A stretch of DNA of 59,662 nucleotides from JBNKWA01 sp050299555 (lineage in GTDB: Bacteria; Pseudomonadota; Alphaproteobacteria; Rhodobacterales; Rhodobacteraceae): contig JBNKWA010000035.1 in assembly GCA_050299555.1 (NCBI GenBank), positions 1-59,662 of the forward strand. The letters are read 5' to 3'. Below, one piece after another: positions 50,751 to 59,662 of this stretch. Position numbers and translations under genes: made by a program. Within the stretch, counting starts at the first letter, position 1. Each line of letters begins with the position of its first letter. The notes under the pieces are model-generated. The model saw only the letters and a list, made by a program, of their open reading frames with translations, ran no database searches and was not told where the DNA came from.

Positions 50751-51728
50751 TCAGAAGATGGTCTTCGACATCTCATAGATGGAGGGACCGACCAGAATGA
50801 TGAGAAGCGGCGGCACAGTGAACATCATCGTGCCCAGCGTCAACTTGGTCGGCAGGGTATTGGCCTTTTCCTCGGCCCGCATCACGCGCTTGTCGCGCAT
50901 TTCCGAGGCATAGACCCTGAGCGCGTCGGAGATCGGCGTACCGAAGGTCGCCGACTGTACCAGCACGGTGACGAAGGAGCTGATATCGGTCACGCCGCAG
51001 CGCTCGGCCATGTCGCGCAGAACGGTGACGCGATCCTTGCCGGCCCGCATCTCGTTGGCAACGATCTCGAATTCCTCGGAAAGCGTCGCGTAGGAGGCCT
51101 TGATCTCGGTGGAAACCCTCAGGATCGCCTGGTCCAGCGACTGGCCGGCCTCGACGCAGACCAGCATCAGGTCGAGCGCGTCGGGGAAGCCGTCGGTGAC
51201 ATCCTGCTGGCGCTGCTGCTTGCGCCGTTCGACCCAGTAGTTCGGCGCGAAATAGCCGGCCAGGCCGGGAATGAGCACGCTCAGGATGACGGTCGAGAGT
51301 CCCGGGTTGGAGCCGCGGAAGACGAAGACCGACAGCGTCCCCAGTGTCAGCATGCCGACGCCGAGGACGAACCGGAAGAAGTGGTAGGTCGAGACCGCCG
51401 AGCGGGAGCGATAGCCCGCCTGGATCAGCTTCAGCCGGGTGGCCGAGAATTCCTTCTGGTCCTTGGGCTCCAGATAGGGCGCAAGTTTCTCCAGCCCCGC
51501 GCTGGCCCCGGAATCGTAGCGCAGCTTCAGCGGGCCGGTCGGCTTGTCGGAGGCCGGTCGCGTAAATCCCGCGCCCTTGAGCTTGTCGAGCGGATCGGGG
51601 CGGTGGCGGAAGGCCAGCGGCGCCGAGAGCAGGATCATGATGAGGCCGATCAGCCCCAGCATGTAGAGCGGTCCGAGCGGCCCGAAGGCAGCGATCAGAA
51701 ATTCCCAGCTTTGCGCAAGCGCGTTCAT
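50751..51728 (-). CDS. tadC: Tad pilus inner-membrane protein TadC
   Basis: 325 residues, GspF/T2SSF family. Four membrane helices (first ~20-40, 'LYMLGLIGLIMILLSAPLAF'); F-domain 'FPDALDLMLVCVEAGQSLDQ', 'ILRVSTEIKASYATLSEEFE' and last helix 'LTLGTMMFTVPPLLIILVGP'. It partners TadB and transmits motion from the CpaF ATPase. 61 bp behind tadB. Confidence 0.94.
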   Translation of the reverse strand: MNALAQSWEFLIAAFGPLGPLYMLGLIGLIMILLSAPLAFRHRPDPLDKLKGAGFTRPASDKPTGPLKLRYDSGASAGLEKLAPYLEPKDQKEFSATRLKLIQAGYRSRSAVSTYHFFRFVLGVGMLTLGTLSVFVFRGSNPGLSTVILSVLIPGLAGYFAPNYWVERRKQQRQQDVTDGFPDALDLMLVCVEAGQSLDQAILRVSTEIKASYATLSEEFEIVANEMRAGKDRVTVLRDMAERCGVTDISSFVTVLVQSATFGTPISDALRVYASEMRDKRVMRAEEKANTLPTKLTLGTMMFTVPPLLIILVGPSIYEMSKTIF

Positions 51729-51789
51729 CTCGACACCCTCGACTGGCCTGCGATGGTCCGCCGATGCCGACCCATATGCATCGCAGCCG

Positions 51790-52752
51790 TCATACCTTGA
51801 TATCCACCATCATCCGCATGAAGATGATGTTTACGACCAGAAAGATGCCGACGACGATGGCGGCGGGCACGAACACCGTGCTGTTCTTGACCTGATCGTA
51901 GTAGCCGGGCTGCAGCACCTGGATCACCACCAGTGCCATGATCGGGAACACCGACAGGAACCAGCCGGACCAGCGCGCCTCGGCGGTGATGGCACGCACC
52001 CGGCGGAACAGCTTGAAGCGGGCGCGGATCACCTTGGCGAGGCCGTCGAGAATCTCGGCCAGATTGCCGCCCGACTGGCTCTGGATGGTCACGGCCACCG
52101 AGAGGAACTTGATGTCCTGCATGTCCACCCGTTCGGCCAGCTTGGCCAGCGATTCGGTGATGTCGGCACCATAGGTCGACTCGTCGGCGATGATGCCGAA
52201 CTCGGTCCCGAGCGGGTCGGGCAACTCGCTTGCAACGATGTTGACGGCGCTGGAGAAGGGGTGGCCGACGCGCAGGCTCCGCACGATCAGTTCCACCGCG
52301 TCTGGAAGCTGTTCCTCCAGCAGCGACATGCGCTTCTTGGCCTTGCCGTTCAGCCAGACGTAGACCACGCCGTAGCCCATGGCGACGGCGATGGCGATGC
52401 GGATGGTGAGGCCGGCGCCGGTGAAGAAGGTCAGCGCCAGGAAGCTGACGACGCCCACAACCACCATGACGATGAACAGCCCCGTCGGTGTGAAGGCGAT
52501 GTTGGCCTGGGCCGCTTTCTCGCTCAGCGGCGCAATCACGGGGATGCGGGTGTTTTCCCGGTGCTGCTCGCGCTCCTTTCGAAGCGTGTTCAGAACCTCC
52601 TCGGGATCCTCGCCCTTTTCGAGCAGTTCCAGCCGTCGGTTGACCTTCGATTCGAGCCGCACGGACTTGCCGAACATGACAAGGTAGATGCCCTCGACCA
52701 TGGCGAGGACACCAAGGAAGATCAGGATGTAGATGATCGGCGTGATGCCCAA
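51790..52752 (-). CDS. tadB: Tad pilus inner-membrane protein TadB
   Basis: 320 residues, GspF/T2SSF family. Membrane helix at the N-terminus ('IIYILIFLGVLAMVEGIYLV'), two central helices, F-domain 'LPDAVELIVRSLRVGHPFSS', 'GGNLAEILDGLAKVIRARFK' and a final helix 'FVPAAIVVGIFLVVNIIFM'. Forms the platform under the pilus with TadC. It starts 27 bp after cpaF. Confidence 0.94.
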   Translation of the reverse strand: MGITPIIYILIFLGVLAMVEGIYLVMFGKSVRLESKVNRRLELLEKGEDPEEVLNTLRKEREQHRENTRIPVIAPLSEKAAQANIAFTPTGLFIVMVVVGVVSFLALTFFTGAGLTIRIAIAVAMGYGVVYVWLNGKAKKRMSLLEEQLPDAVELIVRSLRVGHPFSSAVNIVASELPDPLGTEFGIIADESTYGADITESLAKLAERVDMQDIKFLSVAVTIQSQSGGNLAEILDGLAKVIRARFKLFRRVRAITAEARWSGWFLSVFPIMALVVIQVLQPGYYDQVKNSTVFVPAAIVVGIFLVVNIIFMRMMVDIKV

Positions 52753-52779
52753 GGCGGTCTCCTCCGTTCGGTGCCGGCG

Positions 52780-54210
<1,431 letters not shown>

Positions 54211-54223
54211 GGCTCAGTACCCC

Positions 54224-55444
54224 TCAGGACGCGATGGCGGCGCGCTCGGCGGCGACCGCCTCGAAAATTGTATTGGCAATATTACGGATTTCTTTCCGCA
54301 ATGCGTTCTTTGGTGCAGCAAGCTCCAACGGCACGCCCTCGTCGCAGGCAGAGGCAACCGACCGTCCGCCGTCGGGCAGAAGGATGTTGATGTCCACGCC
54401 CAGGCTTTCCGACATGCGGCGCACCCGCGCCTTGCCGTTGAGATCGGTGAAGCCAGGTGCCCGGTTGATCGCGAACTGCACCTTTTCGAAGGGCAGATCC
54501 TCGGCCTTCAGGGCGCGCAGGAAGCGCAGGCAGTTCTGGGCCGAGCGCATGTCGATCTCGAGAATGGCGAAATAGGTCTCGGCCATGCGCAGCACGTCGT
54601 CGGACCAGTGCACCAGCGCCTGCGGCATGTCGATGACGATGAAGTCGTAACTCGACTGGGCGATCTGCAGCAGTTTCTGGATGTCTTCGGGCGCAATGAT
54701 ATCGAGCGGCAGCGCATCCATCGGTGCCGTCAGGACCGCGAGACGGGTCTTGTACGACGTGAGCGCCTGGGCGAGCGACTCATGGTCGATCTGCGATGGG
54801 TCGGAGATCAGCTCGTAGATCGCCTCGCGGCGCTGCAGGTCGAGATAGGTGGCGACCGAGCCGTATTGGAAGTTGAAGTCCATCAGCGCCACGCGCTTGT
54901 CGGACTTCTTGGTCAGCTGCGCCAGCTCCCAGGCGAGGTTCACCGCAAAGGTGGACGAGCCGACGCCGCCGGCGACACCGTATACCGGCATGATGACGCC
55001 GTTGCGGCGCTTCTGCTTCTTGTCGTTGTCGGCCTTCTGCACCTGGATCGCGCGAAGGCGCATGATCGAATCGTTGAGCGCCCCCTCCGGCAACGGGTAG
55101 GGGGCAAAGTCGTCGGCGCCGATCCGCATGAGCTGGTGCAGCGCCATGGGCGAGACGTCCTTGGCCACCAGAAGCACTTTCAGCGCAAGCTCGCGCGCCA
55201 CCTTGATGGTGCGTGCGACCGCCGTCAGGTCGCCTTCGTCGCTGGCCGCCACCGCGATGATGACGAATTCCAGGTCCGCCTCTGCCGCTGCCTTGAGCGA
55301 GGCAACGGCATTGTCGAGGTCGAGTGATGTCCACCGCCCCGAAAGCTCACGGTCCAGATCCTCGGTCAGCAGTTGGAAGCCGGAAATGTCGCGGGCGATG
55401 GCGTATGCCTCGACCTCCTCGGGCTTAACTTTTCTCAGACCCAT
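54224..55444 (-). CDS. cpaE: Pilus assembly protein CpaE/TadZ
   Basis: 406 residues. N-terminal receiver-like domain (~1-130), then a MinD/ParA-type ATPase with a deviant Walker A 'GVAGGVGSSTFAVNLAWEL', 'ALMDFNFQYGSVATYLDLQ' and 'SYDFIVIDMPQALVHWSDD'. It marks the polar site where the Tad machine assembles. GAGG lies before the ATG. It starts a unit after the terminator behind the OmpA gene, and cpaF follows by 13 bp. Confidence 0.94.
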   Translation of the reverse strand: MGLRKVKPEEVEAYAIARDISGFQLLTEDLDRELSGRWTSLDLDNAVASLKAAAEADLEFVIIAVAASDEGDLTAVARTIKVARELALKVLLVAKDVSPMALHQLMRIGADDFAPYPLPEGALNDSIMRLRAIQVQKADNDKKQKRRNGVIMPVYGVAGGVGSSTFAVNLAWELAQLTKKSDKRVALMDFNFQYGSVATYLDLQRREAIYELISDPSQIDHESLAQALTSYKTRLAVLTAPMDALPLDIIAPEDIQKLLQIAQSSYDFIVIDMPQALVHWSDDVLRMAETYFAILEIDMRSAQNCLRFLRALKAEDLPFEKVQFAINRAPGFTDLNGKARVRRMSESLGVDINILLPDGGRSVASACDEGVPLELAAPKNALRKEIRNIANTIFEAVAAERAAIAS

Positions 55445-55786
55445 TCACCCAATCCTCGCATTGCAAGCCCCTGTCTGAATACGCCCGACCAAGCAAACGT
55501 GCCGGCTTCGATCCACCGGATCCCGGTTGCGCGATGCCTGGCACGGCGGCCGCTGCGATTCTCCAAACAGAGTCCCCGAAGGATATACACCAAAGTTGAC
55601 GTAAGCTCCGAGCCTGCCGACTTTTTTGCAGAAAAATGGCGATATTGTGTTGTGCACCGCGGCATTGTCCGGGCAGCGGAGCGCTCGGGGCCACTCCGAT
55701 CCTCAGCAAATACTCTATTCCGGAGGCAAAGAGAAGGGCGCCGGATGCGACGATCCGGCGCCCTGAAGGTTCGTATGGCTAGACGC
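55445..55786. other. Gap between ompA-like gene and cpaE
   Basis: 342 bp with no gene. It holds the terminator at 55735-55764 for the upstream unit and, on the minus strand, AT-rich stretches (around 55580-55650) that could carry the cpaE promoter. No assured -35/-10 pair. Confidence 0.6.
55726..55764 (-). terminator. Rho-independent terminator within the tad locus
   Basis: 12-bp perfect stem agggcgccggat / atccggcgccct with a 6-nt loop (55735-55764); on the minus strand it is followed by tctcttt. It lies 22 bp past the OmpA-family stop and separates cpaB-cpaC-ompA from cpaE onward. Confidence 0.85.
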
Positions 55787-56407
55787 TTATTCGGATTCGC
55801 CGCCGTAGCTGCCGGACACGTACTCGCCGTACAGCCGCTGGGCCACCTTGCCGTCGAAATCGTGGCCGCGGTAGGCCCGGGTTACGCCGAACACCATGGT
55901 TACCGCGCGGCGGTTCAGCCGCTCGCGGTTCGGCGTCGCCACCACCGGCTGGGTCTCGCCAAATGAGGACACAGCCTGCAGCTGGCCGCGTGATACGCCG
56001 CGTGACACCAAGTAGCTGACCACCGCATTGGCGCGGCGCTGGCCGAGACCCTGATTGTAGCGCTCGCTGCCGACCAGGTCGGTATGCCCGTAGACCCGGA
56101 AACGGATGCCCGGGTTGGAGCGGATCCACGCCGCCTGGCCATCAAGGACGCCGCGCGACTCGGCGTCGAGCGTGGCCTGGTTGAACGCGAAATGCACCGT
56201 GTCCTGGGCGCCGGCGCGGAACCGCGCGTTGATGTCGGCGATCACCCCCGACCCGGTCTGGGCCAGCGTGTTGTTGGTGGTCGCCGCGCCGAAGCCGGTC
56301 ACCGTCAGGTCGGCGCGCCCGGCCTCGGTGGCCAGCGGGTCGCCCGTGCACGCCGCCACGGTCAGGAGCGCGAGTGCCGTCGTCGATCTTAGAAGGATGC
56401 TCTTCAT
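55787..56407 (-). CDS. OmpA-family lipoprotein of the tad locus
   Basis: 206 residues. Lipobox 'LALLTVAAC', a short spacer, and a C-terminal OmpA peptidoglycan-binding domain ('VHFAFNQATLDAESRGVLDG', 'FRVYGHTDLVGSERYNQGLG', 'QRRANAVVSYLV') with the conserved Asp and Arg. It probably fixes the secretin to the cell wall. ATG 56407 with GGAG upstream; 5 bp after the cpaC stop. Confidence 0.9.
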   Translation of the reverse strand: MKSILLRSTTALALLTVAACTGDPLATEAGRADLTVTGFGAATTNNTLAQTGSGVIADINARFRAGAQDTVHFAFNQATLDAESRGVLDGQAAWIRSNPGIRFRVYGHTDLVGSERYNQGLGQRRANAVVSYLVSRGVSRGQLQAVSSFGETQPVVATPNRERLNRRAVTMVFGVTRAYRGHDFDGKVAQRLYGEYVSGSYGGESE

Positions 56408-56412
56408 GGCTC

Positions 56413-57807
56413 TCACTCCATCACGTAGCCGTAGGAACCCTGGAAGTCCTGGCGGGCCACGTCTGCGGTGACACCTGAACCTCCACCGGCGACGCTGCCG
56501 TTCAGGAACAGCTCGCGTTCGGTCGGGATGCGGACCCTGTCGGTCGGCATGGCCAGGGCCTGGCCATCCACCGGTGTCACCAGATACGGCGTGATGATGA
56601 CCACCAGCTCGCTCTGCCGGCGCTGGAACTGGCTGGAGCGGAACAGCGCGCCCAGGATCGGCACGTCACCAAGCCAGGGCACCTGACCGACATTGTCGGT
56701 GAAGTCGTCCTGCAGCAGCCCGGCGATGGCAAAGCTCTGCCCGTCCCGCACCTCGACGTTGGTGGATGCGCGGCGGATGTTGAAGGTGTTGATGGCAAAG
56801 CCGTTCTGGGTAGTGCTGGTGGAGGCGTCGATGGAGCTGACCTCGGTGGTGAGCTCCAGGTTGATCAGATCGTCGTCGATGACCGTCGGAATGAAGGTCA
56901 GCGCCACGCCGAAGGGCTTGAACTCGATGCTGATCTGGCCCTGGTCGCCGGCCACCGGGATCGGGTACTCGCCACCGGCGAGGAAGTCGGCCTGCTCGCC
57001 CGAGCGCGCCACCAGGTTCGGCTCGGAGAGCGTCCGGACCAGGCCCTTGGTCTCCAGTGCGTCGATGACCAGGTTCACCGCCACGTCGCCGGCGCTGAAG
57101 CTCAGGCCAAGGGCGCCGGTATTGTTGCCGATGGTCTGGATGCCCGATGCCGGCACGGCGCCGGGATTGGCGATGGCCGCGCCGCTCAGCGTCAGGTCCG
57201 AACCCAGCGCGGTGATGCCGAAATTCGAGGTCAGGCCCTTGGCCACCGACCGCGACATCTCGGCGAAGCGCACCTTCAGCAGCACCTGCTGGCTGCCGCC
57301 GACCATCATCAGGTTGGTCACCCGGCCGGGGGCGTAACGCTCGGCCAGTTCCAGAGCGCGGGCCACCTTGCGGGCGCCTGAAACCCGCCCGGACAGCACC
57401 AGCCCGTCATTGGCAGTGCGCACCTCGATGGGCTCGCCCGGCAGGATGTCCCGCAGCCTTTCCTTGAATTCCGCCGTGTCCGGCTGCACCTGGACGTCGA
57501 CATTGGTGATCAACTCGCCCTCGGGCCCGAGAATGGTCAGGGTCGTGCGACCCGGAGCCTTGCCGAGAACGTAGATCGTGCGTTCGCCCAGCGTCGCGAT
57601 GTCGGCGATGCCGGGGTTGGCCACCGACAGCTCGGCGAAGGGCCGGTCGCTTTCCATGACAATGGCCCGGTTGACGGCCACGCTGATGTTGGAGGACGCG
57701 CTCCCCTGGAGAACGCGGAGAACACTCTGGGCCGGCGCTTGTGTCGCAAGCGGCACCGTGAGGGCAAGCCCGATCAGGCCCGCACTTATTAGTCGTCTCA
57801 ATTGCAT
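56413..57807 (-). CDS. cpaC: Tad secretin CpaC/RcpA
   Basis: 464 residues. Signal peptide ('LISAGLIGLALTVPLATQAPA'-type), pilus N-domain ('AIVMESDRPFAELSVANPGI'), a BON-like domain ('IEVRTANDGLVLSGRVSGAR'), and the secretin domain ('VRTLSEPNLVARSGEQADFL', 'GGEYPIPV', 'FGVALTFIPTVIDDDLINLE', 'VPILGALFRSSQFQRRQSEL'). It forms the outer-membrane channel for the pilus. ATG 57807 has GGCAGGA upstream; the longer frame lacks support. Confidence 0.95.
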   Translation of the reverse strand: MQLRRLISAGLIGLALTVPLATQAPAQSVLRVLQGSASSNISVAVNRAIVMESDRPFAELSVANPGIADIATLGERTIYVLGKAPGRTTLTILGPEGELITNVDVQVQPDTAEFKERLRDILPGEPIEVRTANDGLVLSGRVSGARKVARALELAERYAPGRVTNLMMVGGSQQVLLKVRFAEMSRSVAKGLTSNFGITALGSDLTLSGAAIANPGAVPASGIQTIGNNTGALGLSFSAGDVAVNLVIDALETKGLVRTLSEPNLVARSGEQADFLAGGEYPIPVAGDQGQISIEFKPFGVALTFIPTVIDDDLINLELTTEVSSIDASTSTTQNGFAINTFNIRRASTNVEVRDGQSFAIAGLLQDDFTDNVGQVPWLGDVPILGALFRSSQFQRRQSELVVIITPYLVTPVDGQALAMPTDRVRIPTERELFLNGSVAGGGSGVTADVARQDFQGSYGYVME

Positions 57808-58200
57808 GTGTTCCTGCCTCTCGAAGCCACGATATATGCGTTCCGCACGATTGCCTTTGCGCGGAACTTGGCCGCAGGATGATGCGAATTTCAATTAAAC
57901 TCAACTATCATGGTGTTGTGGCTGACTATTGATGTGGATAAGTCACAGTGCTTGCCCCGCGTTGCGGCCCATCTGCCACGGGCGCCGGACGGCAAGGCCA
58001 CACTTTTCTCGGTGCAAGAACCGCTAGCGTGCCGGGCCGCGCGCCCGCGCAGTGCACCCTGCGTTCCGGCCTGTCGCCAGCTTGGCGCGGGGACATCCGT
58101 GCGGCGACGCCCCATCCCGGGTCGCCGCCGGCTGCTGGTCAGCTTGGCGGGTGATTGTCGGCACTGCTGCAGTCCGGCTACGGACCACAGCGCCGGTGCT
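57808..58200. other. Gap between cpaB and cpaC
   Basis: 393 bp without a convincing gene inside what is usually a tight operon. A weak frame on the minus strand (57891-58115) has no ribosome site or family. The cpaC-proximal part is AT-richer and could hold a promoter; a single DnaA-box-like site is at 57934-57942. Confidence 0.6.
57934..57942 (-). promoter_or_regulatory. DnaA-box-like 9-mer
   Basis: Reads ttatccaca on the minus strand, an exact match to the E. coli strong DnaA box. It is a single copy about 130 bp upstream of cpaC, so a regulatory role or chance are both possible; not an origin. Confidence 0.35.
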
Positions 58201-59031
58201 TCATTCGGGCGGGCAGGCCACTTCCTGGCGCGAGACGGTGACGCCGCGCCGCTCCGTGGTATAGCATTTGCGCTGCTCTTCCTCGATCACCTCCTGGATG
58301 CCGAGAAGATCCTTCTGGGTGACCTCCAGCGGACCGAGCACCTCGCTCTCGGCGACGCCGCGCAGCGACAGTGACAACCGGCCGGTCGCCTGGGCCTGAG
58401 CCAGGGTCGCCACCACCAGCGGCGTCACCTGCATGGTAACGGTGCGGGCCACGAGGGGTCGATTGACATCCACGTCGGCCAGCTGGTCGACGGCGATGAG
58501 TTCGATATCCTCGAGCAGAAGCTTGGTCACCTGCTGGCCGCTGATGGAGCCCGACCAGTAGATGTCCACGCGGTCGCCCGGATTGAGGAAGCCCGACACG
58601 CCGGTGGTGACGTCGACCTTGACGGTAAAGGCGCGCATGCCGGCATCAAGCCGAGCCGCCACACCGGCATCCTGGCCGAACTTGGTGACCTTGCTGCCCA
58701 TCACCACCTCGTCCTTGGAGATGGTGCGGATGACCGAGCGCGGCGGCGTGCGCTCGTCGCCGAACAGATCCTCCATCGAGCGGAAGGCGAGTTCCGGGAT
58801 GGCGGCGGTCGGGAACTCTACCTGGCGCACGTCGGACTGCTTCAGTTGCTCGTTGTACTGGATCTCGCGGTTGGCGACGATCACCGTCGTCATGTCGACC
58901 TGGCTGCCGAGCTGCTGGCGCAGCGCGGCATTCTCGGCCTCGTAGGCCGAGATCTGCTTCATGGCCATGTAGACCGCCACACCGGCAAGGCCGATGCCCA
59001 CCAGAAGGACGAGGGCGAAGATAATTCGCAT
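58201..59031 (-). CDS. cpaB: Flp pilus assembly protein CpaB/RcpC
   Basis: 276 residues. One N-terminal membrane helix ('IIFALVLLVGIGLAGVAVYM'), a short coiled coil ('QISAYEAENAALRQQLGSQ'), SAF domain ('VIVANREIQYNEQLKQSDVR' to 'RAFTVKVDVTTGVSGFLNPG', 'DRVDIYW') and an RcpC beta-strand region. Periplasmic partner of the secretin. Followed by the unusual 393-bp gap before cpaC. Confidence 0.94.
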   Translation of the reverse strand: MRIIFALVLLVGIGLAGVAVYMAMKQISAYEAENAALRQQLGSQVDMTTVIVANREIQYNEQLKQSDVRQVEFPTAAIPELAFRSMEDLFGDERTPPRSVIRTISKDEVVMGSKVTKFGQDAGVAARLDAGMRAFTVKVDVTTGVSGFLNPGDRVDIYWSGSISGQQVTKLLLEDIELIAVDQLADVDVNRPLVARTVTMQVTPLVVATLAQAQATGRLSLSLRGVAESEVLGPLEVTQKDLLGIQEVIEEEQRKCYTTERRGVTVSRQEVACPPE

Positions 59032-59508
59032 GACGTAGTTGCCCCTTTGCCGTCAGTACCGTGCCACCGCTGCGCGCAACCGGCCCGCGCAGTTCGGCCC
59101 AAGGCCAGTGCCATCATAGCCCAACCGAGACCGTTGGTAAGAACAAAACATGATGCTTTGGTTGAAATGATCGGCATTCGGCTGGTGGGCTGTCGCAAAT
59201 CTCGCGGGCATCACGTCGAGCCGCCTGCCGAGATCACGCCGGCGCGGATGTCCGAACTCGGATTGATCGGGCCGGCGCCGATGATGGGAAGGATGCCAAT
59301 GGCGAGGCCGACGATCATTGCGGCGATAACCACCCGGGCCGAAGTGACGGCAACATCCCCGTCGACGCGAAAGAAGATCGCCGAATTGAGGTGTCCAGTT
59401 CACCGCTGCCTCCTGCCGGCCGCCGAATTCTCCCGCGGTCATAGCGGTTCGGCCGAAATGTCGGCCGGACCGGTCTTTTCAGATGTTCTGCGCTTGCGCG
59501 GATCAGCC
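59032..59508. other. Region between pilin and cpaB
   Basis: 477 bp. It contains the frame-broken pilin-like ORF (59211-59406) and, between it and cpaB, 179 bp in which I see no gene. Confidence 0.6.
59211..59406 (-). pseudogene. Flp-pilin-like ORF with a +1 frame break
   Basis: A good ribosome site (GGAGG) precedes GTG 59406, which opens 'MNWTPQFGDLL'. That frame then degenerates, while the next frame reads 'RVDGDVAVTSARVVIAAMIV' and 'GLAIGILPIIGAGPINPSSD', ending at TGA 59213-59211. This second part resembles the start of a Flp pilin (DESGAVTVDW-like, then a hydrophobic helix). Dropping one T in a cttcttt run (near 59372) would join them into ~63 residues. Either a decayed pilin copy, a sequencing slip, or a frameshifted gene. 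Confidence 0.5.
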
Positions 59509-59662
59509 TCAGTTGCTGACCGGGATGGCGTTCAGGGCAGAGTTGATGCGCGACGCGGTCGAATTGATCCCGTTCGACACGATGCCCAGCACGACGATCG
59601 CGATGCCGACGAGAGCGGCGGTGAGCACGACCCAGTCGACGGTCACAGCACCGGATTCGTCC
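59509..59662 (-). CDS. Flp/Fap-family type IVb pilin (partial)
   Basis: The last 50 residues are in the window; the 5' end lies beyond the right edge. 'DESGAVTVDWVVLTAALVGI' is the type IVb pilin signature: the leader is cut after the Gly by the prepilin peptidase, and a hydrophobic helix follows ('AIVVLGIVSNGI'). The rest is a short Ser/Asn-rich tail ending 'SALNAIPVSN'. Major shaft subunit of the Tad pilus, transcribed toward cpaB. Confidence 0.88.
   Translation of the reverse strand, partial: DESGAVTVDWVVLTAALVGIAIVVLGIVSNGINSTASRINSALNAIPVSN

Noticed and set aside
50672..50776. TPR lipoprotein starting at ATG 50776
   Set aside because: That start lies inside tadC and adds an Arg-rich stretch before the signal peptide.
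57891..58115. Minus-strand ORF of 74 codons in the cpaB-cpaC gap
   Set aside because: No ribosome site, Arg/Ala-rich composition typical of random GC-rich frames, no family resemblance.

Overview
This window looks like the chromosome of a GC-rich alphaproteobacterium, most likely a member of the Rhodobacteraceae. The main reasons are the protein families and the gene order: a DUF1127 protein, a DUF1489 protein, an AdoCbl-dependent (class II) ribonucleotide reductase, overlapping ruvC-ruvA-ruvB, ybgC-tolQRAB-pal-ybgF-tilS-ftsH, fhs/folD, and a complete tad/cpa pilus locus with Rhodobacter-type genes. I saw no rRNA, tRNA, CRISPR array, phage or intact IS element. The window is mostly core chromosome, with small accessory insertions.

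Layout. 1-5.1 kb: the end of a type I secretion HlyD-like adaptor, then RidA, glycerophosphodiesterase, a DUF482-type acyltransferase, GST, pterin dehydratase (phhB), peroxiredoxin (-) and rsmD. 5.1-10.6 kb: an FtsX-type permease and its ATPase (-), divergent from a TesA-like esterase, then a dienelactone hydrolase-like protein and DUF1489 (-). 11-17.8 kb: nrdJ, a 40-residue lysine-rich protein, a second GST-fold protein, a secreted protein and a DoxX-like membrane protein (-), rlmJ (-) and rpsD (+) with its own promoter and terminator. 17.9-21 kb: LysM protein, msrA, P-loop kinase-like protein, prmA, DUF1127. 21.3-23.6 kb: ruvCAB.

23.6-28.4 kb is the accessory part. It holds an unusual ~330-bp array of GGGGAC palindromes and direct repeats with a 130-bp period, a repeat-containing membrane protein of unknown function, a secreted protein, an EthD protein, and an HNH endonuclease gene framed by ~42-bp direct repeats. 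The right-hand repeat sits just upstream of ybgC. 28.5-37.7 kb: the Tol-Pal envelope system, tilS and ftsH, closed by a strong terminator. 37.9-40.7 kb: fhs and folD (one-carbon metabolism). 40.8-45.3 kb (all -): an ArsR/SRPBCC pair with a clear palindromic operator, a PaaI-type thioesterase, PdeM and an Lhr-like DEXH helicase (DNA repair).

45.6-59.7 kb: the Tad (type IVb) pilus locus, all on the minus strand except one membrane protein. Read in the direction of transcription it is: flp pilin (cut by the window edge), a frame-broken pilin-like ORF, cpaB, cpaC, an OmpA protein, a terminator, cpaE, cpaF, tadB, tadC, a TPR lipoprotein, tadD and the prepilin peptidase. After the opposite-strand membrane protein comes an AAA ATPase. 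The peptidase gene appears to start at CTG, overlapping the tadD stop. CpaC/CpaB/OmpA form the outer-membrane and periplasmic channel, CpaF/TadB/TadC the inner-membrane motor, CpaE a localisation ATPase, TadD and the second TPR lipoprotein assembly factors, and the peptidase matures pilin.

The points most worth a second look are the periodic GGGGAC array and the membrane gene behind it, the repeat-framed HNH cassette, three back-to-back hairpins coding the RuvA linker, the CTG start of the prepilin peptidase, the broken second pilin, and a ~48-residue insertion in YbgC.
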